Assembly: GCA_021613535.1 (NCBI GenBank)
Contig: CP075495.1
Span: 11,160,001-11,224,000, forward strand
Direction: 5' to 3'
Origin: Adineta vaga
Lineage: Eukaryota > Rotifera
DNA length: 64,000 nt
A program made the translations under genes and the position numbers. Of this stretch, positions 50,601 to 62,810 are shown piece by piece; positions within the stretch are counted from its first letter, which is position 1, and the number at the start of each line of letters is the position of its first letter. Under the pieces are notes generated by a model, which did no database searches, had not been told where the DNA came from, and worked only from the letters and a program-made list of their open reading frames with translations.

Positions 50601-53467
50601 TTACAAAAGAAGATATGGCAAAAAGTTGTCAACGTACGGCAAGTGGAGCAACTGTAAGTTTTAGTTGATTTTGAATTCTATCTTATTATCAAACAATCGA
50701 ATATAAATGAATAAATCTTATATAATTTCATATATTTTTCTTAGATGGACGAATACATTACGACACTTCTACCTGGAACAGAAACATCTATCTCTATGGT
50801 TCGTGATGTTCGTGCTTGTGTTTATGAAGATAAAACTGCTCTTTCACGAACCGATATGGATAGTATTCCAATTAAAGTTGATCTAGAAACATTGTATATA
50901 TTGGAACAAAAATCGGACAGAAAATCTTTACCACCGATGATTAATATTCAAACAAGTGATCATGAACAAAGTCGTTCATCTTTGACTGATCGACAAGATT
51001 TTTCTGTTCAAACAACTATACCAATATCAATCATTAAACCACCACATCGTCCTATTGGTACACAAGTAGATTATCCTGTTGAACAACATACAGTTGCTGC
51101 ACAGACAACTGATTCATTACATCGACCTGTTCGAGAACGACAACGTTTATCACTAGCATCATCTTCTTCAGATGATGAAACCAAGAAGACAACAATGACG
51201 ACAACAACAACAACGGTAACAGCACGTTACGAAATTAAACGACGTCTTTCAAGTCGTCATAGTAGTGTGAATGATGAAGAAAACAGTGGTGTTACTCTTA
51301 TAGATGAAAAATCAAAAAAAGAAAATCAATATCAAGATAATTTTGAATTGAAACGTGAACAACGTCATTCAGGAAGTGATGATCATCTTCCAATTGTACC
51401 TGAACAACGACCTTCATTTGGTCAAGTCACATCACGCATACGAATCGATCAATTACGTGATATCAATCGTCATGTTGTTCGTCGTCATGTACAAGATAAT
51501 GAAACGACTGATGATGAACATCGTTCAACAGAAGTTTACGAAATTCATACACGTGGTGCGTGTAAATGTCTTGTCGTTTCCTTTGAAGAAAAAACTCAAT
51601 ATGGTGCAGAAACACGTTTTGAAAAACAACTTCATCGTATTGAACGAACATATACGAATGAAGATTTAAAAGCAACAGCATTACATGTAATTGTTTCATC
51701 GTCTGATGCTGATTATCAGTTAGTTAGACGTGATTATGGTTTAAGTAAATTAGATGATGACGACAAAGAAAATGAAAATATTTCTGATAAACCAAAACAA
51801 CCAATTATATCGATACACTACTATACAAAAGATGGAATTCGAATAAAAACTGAACATACTAGACGAATTGAACATTTACCAGTAGTTATTCGATGTGAAA
51901 TTGAATATGAATTAAATCATTATGGTACGTAATGTAAAATCAATGTCTTCCTGTTGTTTTTTGTTCTTTATATTATCGAATTCTTTTCTTTCCTATTTTT
52001 TTTCTATAGGTAGTGCTCAATTAATTATTTTATCTGTAACAAATAGTGAACGTCGTCAAATGTGTACATCACTGAAGAAAGAAATCGTGAATGAAATTGT
52101 TTTACGTTCAGGTGGTCGTCTATCAGCGAAAAGTCCTGAATTAGAACAAGAAATTACTCGACAATTTGCTGAACCAACTAATCTTTTACGTCTTGTTGAT
52201 TATTCTTCACGTGATGATTGTACGCAAACAAATTCAACTGATTTACGTAGTGTAACACGTATTGATGTTACAACATCTTTACGTCTTGTACAACGTTATC
52301 GTACAGTTGTTCATCGTCTTTGTCAATTATATCGTTCACATTTATGTTTAACACCACAAGCCGAACAACAACGTCATTTAATCTTAGTCGCTAATGATGA
52401 CGAATATTATCTTAGATTTAGCTGCTCATATAGCAGGTTTAACAGCAAATATATTGAATATTCGACAACGACAACATGATATATTCAAACGAGAAGTTAA
52501 TAATGTTGTTCATCCACCATTTGATTATGCAAAATATCGTCGTGATCTTGAACAACAACAACGTATACTTGAACAACAATTTCAACAACGACAAATCGAA
52601 CAAAAACGACAATATCAACAAACATTTAAAAAAGGTCCACCACCACCTGGACATCCGTCTGAAGCAGAATTTTATCTCGGTAAAGTCTTTAGTCGAATCA
52701 AATAATCAAACAATTCTTTCTTTTTCTTTTCTTTTTTTGTATTCTAAAATTTCAGGTTCGGAACGTCGCGCATTGATTGAACGTGAAATTCATTCTATGC
52801 GTGAATCGATTCGTCCACATGAACATGCTCCACCACGTTACAAAAATGAACCTTCACGTCGTTCATTATCTATTGGTTATACAGGTGGACAACGTTATGT
52901 TCGTGCACGTATAATTCATGTGAAAGATTTCTATGATGAAAATCAACAACGTGAACAAAAACAAAAACAACGAGATGCCAAAGAACAAGAATTATTTGTT
53001 CGCGTCGATGATTTTATCAATGAATCAGCAGCAAATTCTTTACGTCGATCATATTCAACAGATTATTTACAGGAAGATGGACCACGTTCTCGTATTCGTT
53101 ATATACGTATACCAGGAGAAACTATTCGAATTGAAGAAAAAACAACTTATGAATCCAAGGGAGTCATGTACGCAAATTTACCATATTCATTGAGATATTG
53201 GAATATACTTTATATTCTTGATCGTGAAGCTCGTCAAGGTCGTCCACTTGGTTCATCACTACCACATGTCATCGTCAATGATCCTTATCGTACCGTAATA
53301 CCACCATTAACTCAACAAGAAATTCGTCAAACTGCTCAACAAATTCTTTCATCACAATACAGTGCAAAATCATATACAGATCGAACATTACGTTGGTTTT
53401 TATCACGAGATAATCGTACTGAAATCGAATCAAATAAATACCTACAAACACTCGATCAATATCGTAC

Positions 53468-53498
<31 letters not shown>

Positions 53499-54155
53499 CG
53501 CACTGTGAGTATTCAAGGTGGTGGACAACCAGGAGCATCAAATAAATACTATGTTACGGAAACTGTTGTTCGTTACGAAAAACTGCCTGATCGTCTTGTG
53601 CCAGTGCCTGTACCATCTAATGATCGAATACAATCGAAAGAAAATCTTCATCAACAATCTCCATCAATTCCACGTATACTTCAAGCACCTAATCTTCCAT
53701 CAAAACCCTTAAAACGTTCACAATCTCAACCAAGACAAACACTTGAATCTTCAATAGCATCTCGTGCCTCTAATTTTCCATCATCACTTCCACTACCAAC
53801 GGTACCATTAGAACCACAACGAATTCAACTACCACCAATGAATATACCTTTATCTCGACATCAATCTGTGCACGAATTACATGCAACAACTGCTTTCTCA
53901 CATCCACCATCACCTACATTATCTCTTCATAGTTTACATTGTAATCAATCTCTTAACCAACAACAGCAACAGACTCGACGACCCGTTGCATTTAATAATC
54001 GATTTCCAACGCCACAAAATCGACCCCCTCAAAATCCTTTATTTACAGAAATAATTGACAGTCAAACCGGTCGTCGAATTTTAACGACCAGTCAAGAACA
54101 ACTACCGAGCGAAGTTCTCGGTCTTTTAGATAAATATAATCTACGACAATTTTAA
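47634..54155 (+). CDS. Very large, mostly disordered protein of unknown function
   Basis: About ten exons encode close to 1,900 residues; no family was recognised. The start ATG (47634, MAPKDFVNIDR) precedes short introns that join in frame. Visible features are acidic runs (49379-49480), a poly-Asn run (48551-48575), a helical segment (LIGRLRHLSNKQLFDRRDFE, about 49537), a conserved-looking globular part (CKCLVVSFEEKTQYGAETRF, about 51565; RSGGRLSAKSPELEQEITRQ, about 52110), a coiled-coil Gln-rich stretch (about 52540-52630), a poly-Gln run (53468-53500) and a Pro-rich C-terminus ending LLDKYNLRQF. There is no signal peptide or membrane helix. Two anomalies exist. The join between the exon ending DATKI (48965) and that starting SNDED (49379) is out of phase. 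Near 52392 the frame shifts by one base between HLILVAN and MMTNIILDLAAHIAG. It is probably a cytoskeletal or scaffold protein, but that is a guess. Confidence 0.6.
53468..53500 (+). repeat. Poly-Gln (CAA)n run inside the large unknown gene
   Basis: About eleven successive CAA codons encode poly-Gln in the C-terminal third of the large protein. Pure CAA usage indicates recent slippage expansion. Confidence 0.9.
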
Positions 54156-54779
54156 TAAAGTTTTTTTTCTTTTTTTCTCTTTGCTTTTTTTGTATTTATT
54201 TCAAAATAAAACTATAACTGAACTCAATTGACTAGAGAACAAAAAATCATATGTTTTGATTGAACAAATGTTTTGAAAGAAAGTTTTGAGTAAAAAGCAT
54301 TAAAATCGATCACGCGTTGTTCTTACTATTCTTTCATTTCACCTAGCATCTCGTTTATTAGTTGTTCTATTTGTTTCAATTTTTGATTATTCTGTGAATA
54401 TATTATCCAAGAATGTTGTTTTAAAAAGAAACCAAACAAATCATTTTAATCACAGTCGACAAGGAACAATACAGATTTTTTAACATCGTAAAGACAAATA
54501 AGAAAAAAAAGTGGAAAAAGGGAGGGAGAGAGAGAGAGAGCGACGACAACGACGACGAAGAAGAAGAAAAAAAATATTGCTTTGGATAAGAAGTCATTGT
54601 TGTCATCCAAAAATATGGTATTTTATTTGTATAAGCGCATTTATATGTATGTGACGTGTTCTGAAGAAAATTTTTTTGAGAATTGAATGCCACTTGAAAC
54701 TCATCAGTTAAAAATTTGTCGACAAACATACTTCGCGACGAAAAAAAAAACAATAACGAAAACGAACTGAATTGAGTAG
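54156..54779. other. Intergenic region
   Basis: About 620 bp with a (GA)n run (54520-54541) followed by (CGA)n and (GAA)n units. It probably holds the promoter of the small membrane-protein gene. Minus-strand ORFs here are low-complexity and rejected. Confidence 0.5.
54520..54541. repeat. (GA)n microsatellite
   Basis: Purine dinucleotide run 240 bp upstream of the small membrane-protein start; flanked by GAC and GAA repeats. Confidence 0.85.
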
Positions 54780-55251
54780 ATGAAAGCACCACGAATCGTT
54801 AATCGCGGTCGAATCGCGCCTTCATCCCCCAAACCCGTCATTGATTCTGGACGGACTTCATTTTCGTCTGCATCAGCTGTTAGCACTATCGATGATATCG
54901 ATCCAGAATCAGAAACACATGTTCCAGAAAAAGCGATTCAGAAGTAAGTCGAAAAAGAACTAAGATTTTCCTCATAGAAATCTTCTCTTCTCTTTATTAG
55001 ATTAGAACAATCTATCAAAGCATCATCTATAAAGAAAAAAGTGATTTTGGGTGTTGTTATTTGTGCAGTATTTGCGTTACTCTTTGCTATCATTTTTGGT
55101 GTAACGTATTCACTTACAAGGGATAAATGTAAGAAGATATATTATTGTTCAACACAAAGAGAGTTACAATTTTCTTCTTGTATATTTTAGCGTGACTACG
55201 ACTACAATGCCTCCAGAGCCCGTTACTAATACAACTCAAATAAAAATTTGA
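54780..55251 (+). CDS. Small single-pass membrane protein, unknown
   Basis: Exon 1 (ATG 54780) encodes a Ser/Pro-rich cytosolic segment (MKAPRIVNRGRIAPSSPKPV). It joins in frame to KLEQSIKASSIKKK and a membrane helix (VILGVVICAVFALLFAIIFG) followed by VTYSLTRDK. The positive residues before the helix suggest the N-terminus is cytosolic. The 3' end is ambiguous. Splicing at 55130/55191 gives an immediate stop. Reading through the intron stops at 55190. A Thr-rich tail (VTTTMPPEPVTNTTQIKI, to 55251) is open but one base out of phase. The protein is about 105-120 residues. No family was recognised. Confidence 0.55.
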
Positions 55252-56517
55252 TAAGGAGAAAAAAAGAAATTCTCTTTTGTTTTCTTAATAGTTTTAAAAA
55301 TCTATTAACAAATGTAAAAATTACAGTTTTTATTGAGAATATATACATATATATATATACACAAATATACTGGACATTTTGAAAACTTACCAAGTGATAA
55401 TTTATATTAGTCTCTTCGAATCAAATTTATCTTTATAATATGCGCATCGATCGAATATATCAGTTTCATAGAATAACTGCTATTCTCTCTTTGCGCTCAA
55501 GGTATGTACGAATTTATGATAAAAATATTTTCGAACATGCTCAGTTTCGAATTAGAAATATAGAAACTTTTCTTAATATCTTCAGTAATGATTCCATATA
55601 GAATTATTCTGGAAGAAGTGAGACCCTGTACGTGTCGAAATTTTTTATCACCTATGTCAATAGTAATTTCATCGCCATATTATTAATGAAACAGAACTTT
55701 GTATGGATTTATGAATATGTAATGTATCGTAAACCGAATAGGAACTTTGGTATATTTGTTTTCTATTAATTAAAAAAATTCTCTGCATTCTGCTACTTGT
55801 TTACTGAGAATAAAACATATTTTGTATACATCAATGCGCATATAGAGCTCAAAAACATTTCATCATATAGAGATCTTTACGAATATCTTAGCTAGTTTCG
55901 GTTTAGTTTTAAAATAATAACAAAACAATAACATAGGATCAGAGATTTTTCAGTTTTCATCGTGTTCTACTATCTGATATAATACAAAGTCACTTTTATT
56001 CTGTGTCAAATTCGTTGAAATATTTGTATCATTTATAATGATCATAACTTGTGCTTGAAAAATTCATGGAAGGAGAGAAAAGCTATCATTAGTTTCGTTT
56101 ATACATACTGTGAAATCATTAGCAAATATTTCCATTTGAGTCTTTCTTTCTGAAAATCGCACATTTCATACTCAATATTTATCAGAAACAACAAATCGTC
56201 TGCGCAAATGTACATAAATTGATAGAACCATCATAGTTAGTTTTAATTGTTAATAAAGTGATATTCATTGAAATAATATTTTGTATGTGTGATTGTTTTT
56301 ATGATTCTATGAGCTTGGTATCTTATAATTTAATTTCGATATGAAAGTGGTTCATGAATGAATATTCGAATACATCTATGAATCAAACTTCTATAGACCA
56401 TATATATATATATATATATATAAAACGTGCAAAACGAATGAAAATACAATGCTAAGTTTATTCGTGATTAAATATATTTTCATGCAATCGCAAACGCTAT
56501 TAATCAAGTATATGAAA
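55252..56517. other. Intergenic region
   Basis: About 1.3 kb of AT-rich DNA between two convergent small genes. It contains a (TA)n tract at 56401-56422. No gene or RNA was recognised. Confidence 0.55.
56401..56422. repeat. (TA)n microsatellite
   Basis: Eleven TA units about 100 bp downstream of the small ankyrin gene's stop. Confidence 0.9.
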
Positions 56518-56832
56518 TTATCCTTTGGGAGGTTTAAAGAGTTCTTTGACTTCATCAGTCTTTGCTTCTTGTTCAGCTGTATTACCATATCCATTACGAG
56601 TATGTACATTGGCACCTACTTCTAACAAACGTTTGACTATATTAGCATGTCCAAAATAAGATGCGGCATGGAGAGCGGTACTGTTGTTCGATTCTTCAAT
56701 GTGATTTATTTCTCTCGTTGTCATCGTTTTCAAAAGTCGATTTACTATATCTAAATCACCTTCTCGACATGCCATATAAAACTTACTAGCATGGCCGGTA
56801 GTACCATGTTTTGGTCGATCTATATTGGTCAT
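56518..56832 (-). CDS. Short ankyrin-repeat protein
   Basis: An intronless ORF of 104 residues with two to three ankyrin units. HASKFYMACREGDLDIVNRL opens the first, NNSTALHAASYFGHANIVKR the second and LLEVGANVHTRNGYGNTAEQ the third. There is no signal peptide or other domain. Such compact ankyrin modules also occur at the start of larger proteins. Here the stop (KELFKPPKG) is clear and no downstream exon is needed. It is probably a protein-binding adaptor of unknown partner. Confidence 0.75.
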   Translation of the reverse strand: MTNIDRPKHGTTGHASKFYMACREGDLDIVNRLLKTMTTREINHIEESNNSTALHAASYFGHANIVKRLLEVGANVHTRNGYGNTAEQEAKTDEVKELFKPPKG

Positions 56833-57677
56833 TATGTGTTTCTTTTAAATAGTGAAAGTTGAACCACGTTGATTCTATTAGATTCTGCGAAGTAGGAAAT
56901 TTTGAAAGTGCCATGGCAAAATATTTTGTCGTTGACAACACCCTTGAAAAAAGTCTTTTTTTTTCATTCTGTCTTATCTTTATTTTGACAAATGTCATCG
57001 ACAACAAGTGACATCAAGCGAAACTTCTATTGATCATGTATTATATAGGATTATTTGAAATAGATAACATATTTTAGTTTGGGAATTTTACGACAGAGTC
57101 ATTCGGAATTGATTTTTAACTGATAAACTAAATGTACAAATATATTGTAGAATCGTTACACAATGTAATTAATTAGAATGTGATTTTTTCATGCATCGTA
57201 TGCAAAAACTATACTCGTGTACTAAATGAATTGGGATCAAAGTACATTACACGTTCAATTAAAAATTTAATCTTATAAATAAATGAAGTCGATATAGTTT
57301 AATGCAAACAAACATAACTGAAATCAATTTTAATTATTAACATAATTTAATTTAATTAAATAAATTAGATAAGCATTATGATGTCCAAAACATTATTATC
57401 TCTTATGTCATACTAAGAAAAACTGGTGACATATCTGAATTTTTCTTTTGACGTCAATATGTGATGTAAAACACAAAGTCCACGTTCGTTTACTTACTTC
57501 TTTACGTCATTTTGGATGACAGTGCAGTTTTTTCTTCTTGCTTTCCTTTCCTTTAAGTTAAGAGACTGTCAATTATGTCGTTTCTTCTTCTCGTCAAATA
57601 CTGACATTACATTGGTTGGCATTGAGTATCGAATGAGTTCGAACTGAGTCATATGATTACAATATTTTCTTTCACAA
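56833..57677. other. Divergent intergenic region
   Basis: About 850 bp between the ankyrin start (minus) and the ABHD start (plus), so it should carry both promoters. It is AT-rich and no element was recognised. Confidence 0.5.
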
Positions 57678-59006
57678 ATGGCTATAATTTGGGAGTGGTT
57701 GCGTCAGATTTGGATTCCGACATCAGCTATTCGTTTAGCTGAAGCTGAACGACGTGTTTTATCTATTGTTAGATTTCCATTTGAACAAACCCAAGTTTCT
57801 ATAGGTGATGACTTAACAATCAATACAATTCATACACATAATCCGAAAGCAAAACGACTTGATAAAAATCGATCACCGTTAGTTCTTCTACATGGTTTTG
57901 GTGCGGGTATTGGCTTTTGGTTACTTAATATTGATGCCTTAGCTGAACAACATGAACACGTTTATGCGATTGATTTAATTGGTTGTGGACGATCGTCAAG
58001 ACCACGTTTTCGTGCGAAAACAACTGAAGAAGCTGAACAATTTTTCGTTGATGCTTTAGAACGCTGGAGAATTCAATTAAATCTTAACAAAATGATTTTA
58101 TTAGGTAGTAACATCTTTTTCTTTTTTGTAAAGTCATATACCAATTGATTGTGCTTCTAGGCCATTCATTTGGTGCCTATATTGGTTCATGTTATGCTAT
58201 GGCATTTCCATCTCGTGTATCACATTTAATATTAGCATCGCCTGTTGGTGTACCGAAAGAACCTGCACAAGCTGAAGCACCTGGTCGTCATCGTACTTCA
58301 CTTGCATGGCGTCTTCTACGTGATTTAATATTATTTTTATGGAATCGTGGTTATACACCTTTATCCGTTGTGCGAATGATTGGTCCAGTAGGTCCAAAAC
58401 CTGTAACTTCTTATGTAACAAAGCGGTTTTTAATTGGACCAGCTGTCGAAGAAGAAACATCACCTGCCACAAGTGAAGCTGGTTTAGAAACATCCGCAGC
58501 ACTTGCTGATCAAATTGATCAAGGACGATTGAAACTACCTAAAAGTGATGTTGCCCAATTAGTATGCATTTGAATTATATTCGAAATTCTTTTACAGTAA
58601 ATCATTTACCTTGTGAATCTATTTTAGTATCATCTATGTGCTCAACCTGGCAGTGGCGAATTTGCTTTACCCCGTGTTCTTAAATCAAATGTTTATGCAT
58701 ATAATCCATTAGAATGTCGTTTGGGTGATTCTGATGTTTCACGTGTAACATTTTTCTACGGTGACCATGATTGGATGGATACCGAGTAAATTGATAGATA
58801 GAATTCAGTTTTATTTTCAGTATTTAAATTTTTTCTCTTAATTTAGAGCTGGTCAACGAACTGTCAACTTTTTAAATAAACGACCAAATGCTTCAAAATC
58901 AGCTCGACTTATTGTTATACCTCGTGCTGGTCATCAAATGATGATTGATAATCCTGATGGATTTCATGAAGCTATTCAACAAGCATTGGAAGATCATACC
59001 GAATAA
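57678..59006 (+). CDS. ABHD4: Alpha/beta hydrolase of the ABHD4/ABHD5 group
   Basis: Four exons (57678-58104, 58161-58561, 58628-58785, 58847-59006) give 382 codons in perfect phase, close to the 340-350 residues of ABHD4/5. The oxyanion strand is PLVLLHGFGAGIGFWLLNI. The nucleophile elbow is split by an intron and reads LG-HSFGAYIG, so Ser is present. ABHD5 has Asn there, so this copy resembles the active lysophospholipase ABHD4. YHLCAQPGSGEFALP matches the family-specific YH.NAQ..SGE segment, FFYGDHDWMD carries the acid, and PRAGHQMMIDNPDGF has the HxxxxD motif. ABHD4 removes acyl chains from N-acyl phospholipids. No signal peptide is evident, although the N-terminus (MAIIWEWLRQIWIP) is amphipathic and may bind membranes. 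Confidence 0.88.
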
Positions 59007-59433
59007 AAGAAATCTATCTATTTTATTCCTATTTTCTGTAATAAAATTTTTTTATTTTCTCAATAAGATCCTCTTCATCGTTTTTCTTTGATGTTTCAAC
59101 CTACATCTATAAAGATTCTTAAAAGTATCAATGTCGATAGATGTCTCTCTTACACATACAAATAAATGCAGTCTGCATAGATGACTGAGTATTACTCAAC
59201 TAATAATTCGATTCTTTCGTAAGGACATCGACCATTGGTATGGCGAAATCATCAGGCTGAGTGTGTATATCAAATATATTCTCACGGTCATCAGATATTG
59301 ACTCATCTTTGTCAACAATCATTTGCATTACTTCATATTCTTATTTCAATATTTCCGTTCTTTTTTTCTTCTTCTTAGATCCATTTCTCTATTTTCTTTA
59401 TTTCCATCACGTAAAATCAGATAAATAAAAATC
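59007..59433. other. Intergenic region upstream of casein kinase I
   Basis: About 430 bp between two plus-strand genes; an AATAAAA near 59038 is a probable ABHD poly(A) signal. The rest presumably carries the kinase promoter and 5' UTR. Confidence 0.5.
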
Positions 59434-60928
59434 ATGGATTTAACAGCAGTTCCAAATTCATCGTTACATCTGTCATCAAAATCCGAATTTCTCATCGGTG
59501 GTAAATATCGTTTAGTACGAAAAATTGGTTCAGGTTCATTTGGTGATATTTACTTGGGCATCAATATTACCAATGGCGAAGAAGTTGCTGTCAAACTTGA
59601 ATCAGTCAAAGCTCGACATCCACAATTATTATACGAATCAAAATTATATAAAATTCTTCAAGGTGGAATTGGTATACCACATATTCGATACTATGCTCAA
59701 GAAAAAGATTACAATGTTCTCGTTATGGATCTACTTGGACCATCGCTTGAGGATCTCTTTAATTTTTGTTCACGACGATTTACTATGAAAACTGTACTGA
59801 TGCTTGCCGATCAGGTAACATAATTATGCTTTTATTTTTCGACAAGAAATATTTCTACGAAAAATTTCATTCAGATGATTGGTCGTATTGAATTTGTTCA
59901 TAACAAAAATTTCATTCATCGAGAGTAAATCGTTTTTTTCTTCTATATTATCTTCTTCATTATTGATTATTTATATATATTTGTTTAGTATCAAACCTGA
60001 TAACTTTCTAATGGGCATTGGTCGTCATTGTAATAAGGTTAGTTAAAGTTGTAGTGAAGAAAACGAAATTATGAATTGAACTTTTTTTTTCTCTTTGCAT
60101 AGGTGTTTTTGATCGATTTTGGTTTAGCTAAAAAATATCGTGACAATCGAACTCGACAACACATTCCTTATCGAGAAGATAAAAATTTAACTGGCACAGC
60201 TCGTTATGCTTCCATAAATGCTCATCTTGGTATTGAGCAAAGGTAAAAGGAGAAAAAGAAAAGGATTCGAATATTCTGATAAATGTATTGATGGATTATT
60301 TTTAGTCGTCGCGATGATATGGAATCATTGGGTTATGTTTTAATGTATTTTAATCGTGGTTCCTTACCATGGCAAGGTCTGAAAGCTGCTACTAAAAAAC
60401 AAAAATATGAAAAGATATCTGAGAAAAAAATGTCAACACCAGTAGAAATTCTTTGCAAAGTAAATCATATGATTAAGATTAGAAAACCTTGTTATACTAT
60501 TGTTTTTTTTCTTTTTTAACTAGGGATTTCCAGCGGAATTTGCTATGTATTTGAATTATTGTCGTGGTCTTCGATTTGAAGAAGCTCCTGATTATATGTA
60601 TTTACGTCAATTATTTCGCATTTTGTTTCGTACATTAAATCATCAATATGATTATACATTTGATTGGACTATGCTTAAACAAAAAGCAGCTAATGCAGCA
60701 TCAGCATCAAAATCAACATCAGCAGCAGCTGGAGCGAATACTGCGACGCCAACTGTTGCCGGAACTATTCCACCACAACAAGCATCAACAACACAAATGG
60801 CTACAGCGCCTACGACGACTACAGGCAATAATGGAGCGACACCAGGTAAAGGAGGAAAAGCAGACGATGGCGCAGATCAAGACGAGCACCAAGCACCAAC
60901 TATATATTCATCCAACGGACGTGATTGA
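59434..60928 (+). CDS. CSNK1A1: Casein kinase I, alpha type
   Basis: Six exons (59434-59814, 59875-59924, 59989-60037, 60103-60242, 60306-60459, 60524-60928) give exactly 393 codons. Kinase landmarks are [20 protein letters not shown] (Gly loop), [15 protein letters not shown] (Lys), [14 protein letters not shown] (catalytic loop, with the Asp codon split by an intron), [12 protein letters not shown] (DFG), [16 protein letters not shown] and [16 protein letters not shown]. These are diagnostic of CK1, and the whole resembles CK1 alpha. The kinase phosphorylates beta-catenin, period proteins and many other substrates. The C-terminal 90 residues are an Ala/Thr/Gln-rich low-complexity tail that is longer than the vertebrate one. 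No frame break was found. Confidence 0.95.
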
Positions 60929-61927
60929 TAGAAAAAAGTAGAGAGATACAACCATATGATAGCATCATTAACTAACTGCCAAAATTCTGCTTTCTACTAC
61001 CTTCCTTACTGCTTTTTTTCTGGTGATAGACGCTCAATCATTGACTTTTTCTTATCCATAAATGAAAGAATTTTACTAATTCGTTCGTTTCTTTTTCTCA
61101 TTTAGACCTACAAAAGATGAACAACGATGAATAGAAAAAAACGTAGGATAATTCATACACTTACAACAGCGAAAAAGCAGCTGCATATATAACGTGTCGT
61201 TTATCTTTCTTTCTTTTTCTCATTATCTGTACTCGCTCTGCTCTTTTTCTTGTTTCTCTTGATTGAAAATGTAAATGCCGTCAGCTTCCTCTACTTCTTT
61301 ACGTTTCTTCTATTATTTTGTCTTTTTTTTTCTCATGATTATGATGATGAACATGATCGGCAGCAGTGAATCGTTTCAGAACAAATCAACAGAATTCAAC
61401 AGATTCAGAATATACAATAGAACTAAATTATGTACAGAAGATTAAAAAAAAAGTATCCACTTATTCTTTTTCTCTATCATATCAAAAACTTTCTAAATTC
61501 ATAAATCATCTTTTCATATTGTTTACTTGTATGGCATATGCAAGTAGTTTTCAATGAAAAAAGACATTTCACGAACAAGGAAAATAAATAAGATAAAATT
61601 GCTAACTTACATGCATTTCTCATTGCTATAGATTGAATTTACACATACATGTAGGTATGACATCGTGAAAAGATGTTTAGAAAATTATTCCCATATGATG
61701 AAGAGAACAACGTCTAACATCCATGATAGATTATGAGAAAAATTGATCAAATAAACAATTTTCTAGACTCATAATAGATCAGTCCATATATTTTTCTATT
61801 CCAGAAAAAAATCAACCAATAGAAAGTACTACATATGTCTCCTTATGTAATCAAGTCAAAAAGTACTTCTGTCTCTATTACTATCAGTCTATTTCATATC
61901 TATTTTAGAGACAATTTCAACGAAAAT
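60929..61927. other. Intergenic region
   Basis: About 1 kb between the kinase and the DUF2237 gene. The first part is T/C-rich and probably kinase 3' UTR. A 63-codon ORF at 61366-61557 has no domain or splice context. Confidence 0.5.
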
Positions 61928-62371
61928 ATGTGGTTGTTGATATTTACTGCATTCTTTCTTGTTGTTGATGTAAGTATTTCTAAGAATGAACAAATCAATG
62001 TACTTGGTAAGCGCCTTAAACAATGTTCTACATCGCCATTAACTGGCTATTATCGAAGTGGTTCATGTGAATGGTCTGGCTCACATGATTATGGTGTACA
62101 TACTGTATGTGCACAGATGACAAATCAATTTCTTGAATTTACTCGTTCACGTGGTAATGATCTTTCGACACCACACAATAGTAGTCAGTTTCCTGGTTTA
62201 CGTCAAGGTGATCGTTGGTGTTTATGTGCTGCAAGATGGAAAGAAGCTTTTCTAGCTAAAGTCGCTCCACCTGTTCTTCTTCAATCAACTCATCGAATTA
62301 CTTTACAACATGTCAAACTTGATGATCTTCAAACATATGCATATCGAAATAATACCCAACGCCGATTTTAA
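61928..62371 (+). CDS. DUF2237 protein with added signal peptide
   Basis: The ATG at 61928 was chosen because it opens a signal peptide (MWLLIFTAFFLVVDVSIS); an upstream in-frame ATG at 61835 only adds polar residues. The mature part, NEQINVLGKRLKQCSTSPLT, GYYRSGSCEWSG, YGVHTVCAQMTNQFLEFTRS, RGNDLSTPHNSSQFPGLRQG and DRWCLCAARWKEAFLAKVAP, follows the DUF2237 family signature almost throughout. That family is mostly bacterial and of unknown function. Six conserved Cys/Trp/His positions suggest a compact, perhaps metal-binding or disulfide-containing fold. The gene is intronless, and the family occurs in bacteria without a signal peptide. An acquired gene given a secretion signal is the simplest reading. 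Confidence 0.85.
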   Translation: MWLLIFTAFFLVVDVSISKNEQINVLGKRLKQCSTSPLTGYYRSGSCEWSGSHDYGVHTVCAQMTNQFLEFTRSRGNDLSTPHNSSQFPGLRQGDRWCLCAARWKEAFLAKVAPPVLLQSTHRITLQHVKLDDLQTYAYRNNTQRRF

Positions 62372-62810
62372 TACAAAAACATCATGAACCAGATCATTTA
62401 GATTTATAAAGTATTCGAAAAAATTTACTATTCTTTTCCATGACTTTATTTATTCTTGCTAAAATACTACATTTCTGTTTCAAATATATTATTCAACATT
62501 ACAATCTCAACATTGATAAACTAATCTCTGTAAGCCTAGATAGAAATATTTAATAAGAATGAGATGAAGCTGAATATTCATGATAAGTGCGTCATATGCT
62601 GATAAGAAATGTTTTTTTTGCAAGTAATAATATTTGAGTCAATATGATAATAACAAAACATTGTCGTTATTGTAGCCACGATGATTGTAATATTGACTCA
62701 GGTTGCTACAGATACTATCACATCGATAGAAAAGCATCTCGATATAAAACGAGGTAACTTCAGCCTTTTACTATGCAATCCACTATTATTAGTTATTTCT
62801 GTTCTACAAC
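62372..62810. other. Intergenic region
   Basis: About 440 bp between two secreted-protein genes on the same strand. AT-rich; it probably carries the downstream gene's promoter. The 64-codon ORF starting at 62681 overlaps the next gene in another frame and is not supported. Confidence 0.5.

Noticed and set aside
51355-51699. Alternative-frame ORFs inside the large gene
   Set aside because: They overlap a frame with consistent introns on both sides and look like shadows of it.
60648-60941. Gln/His-rich ORF overlapping the casein kinase tail
   Set aside because: It is a frame-shifted reading of the Ala/Thr-rich kinase C-terminus.
61366-61557. 63-codon ORF between casein kinase I and DUF2237
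   Set aside because: No recognisable feature and no splice or promoter context.
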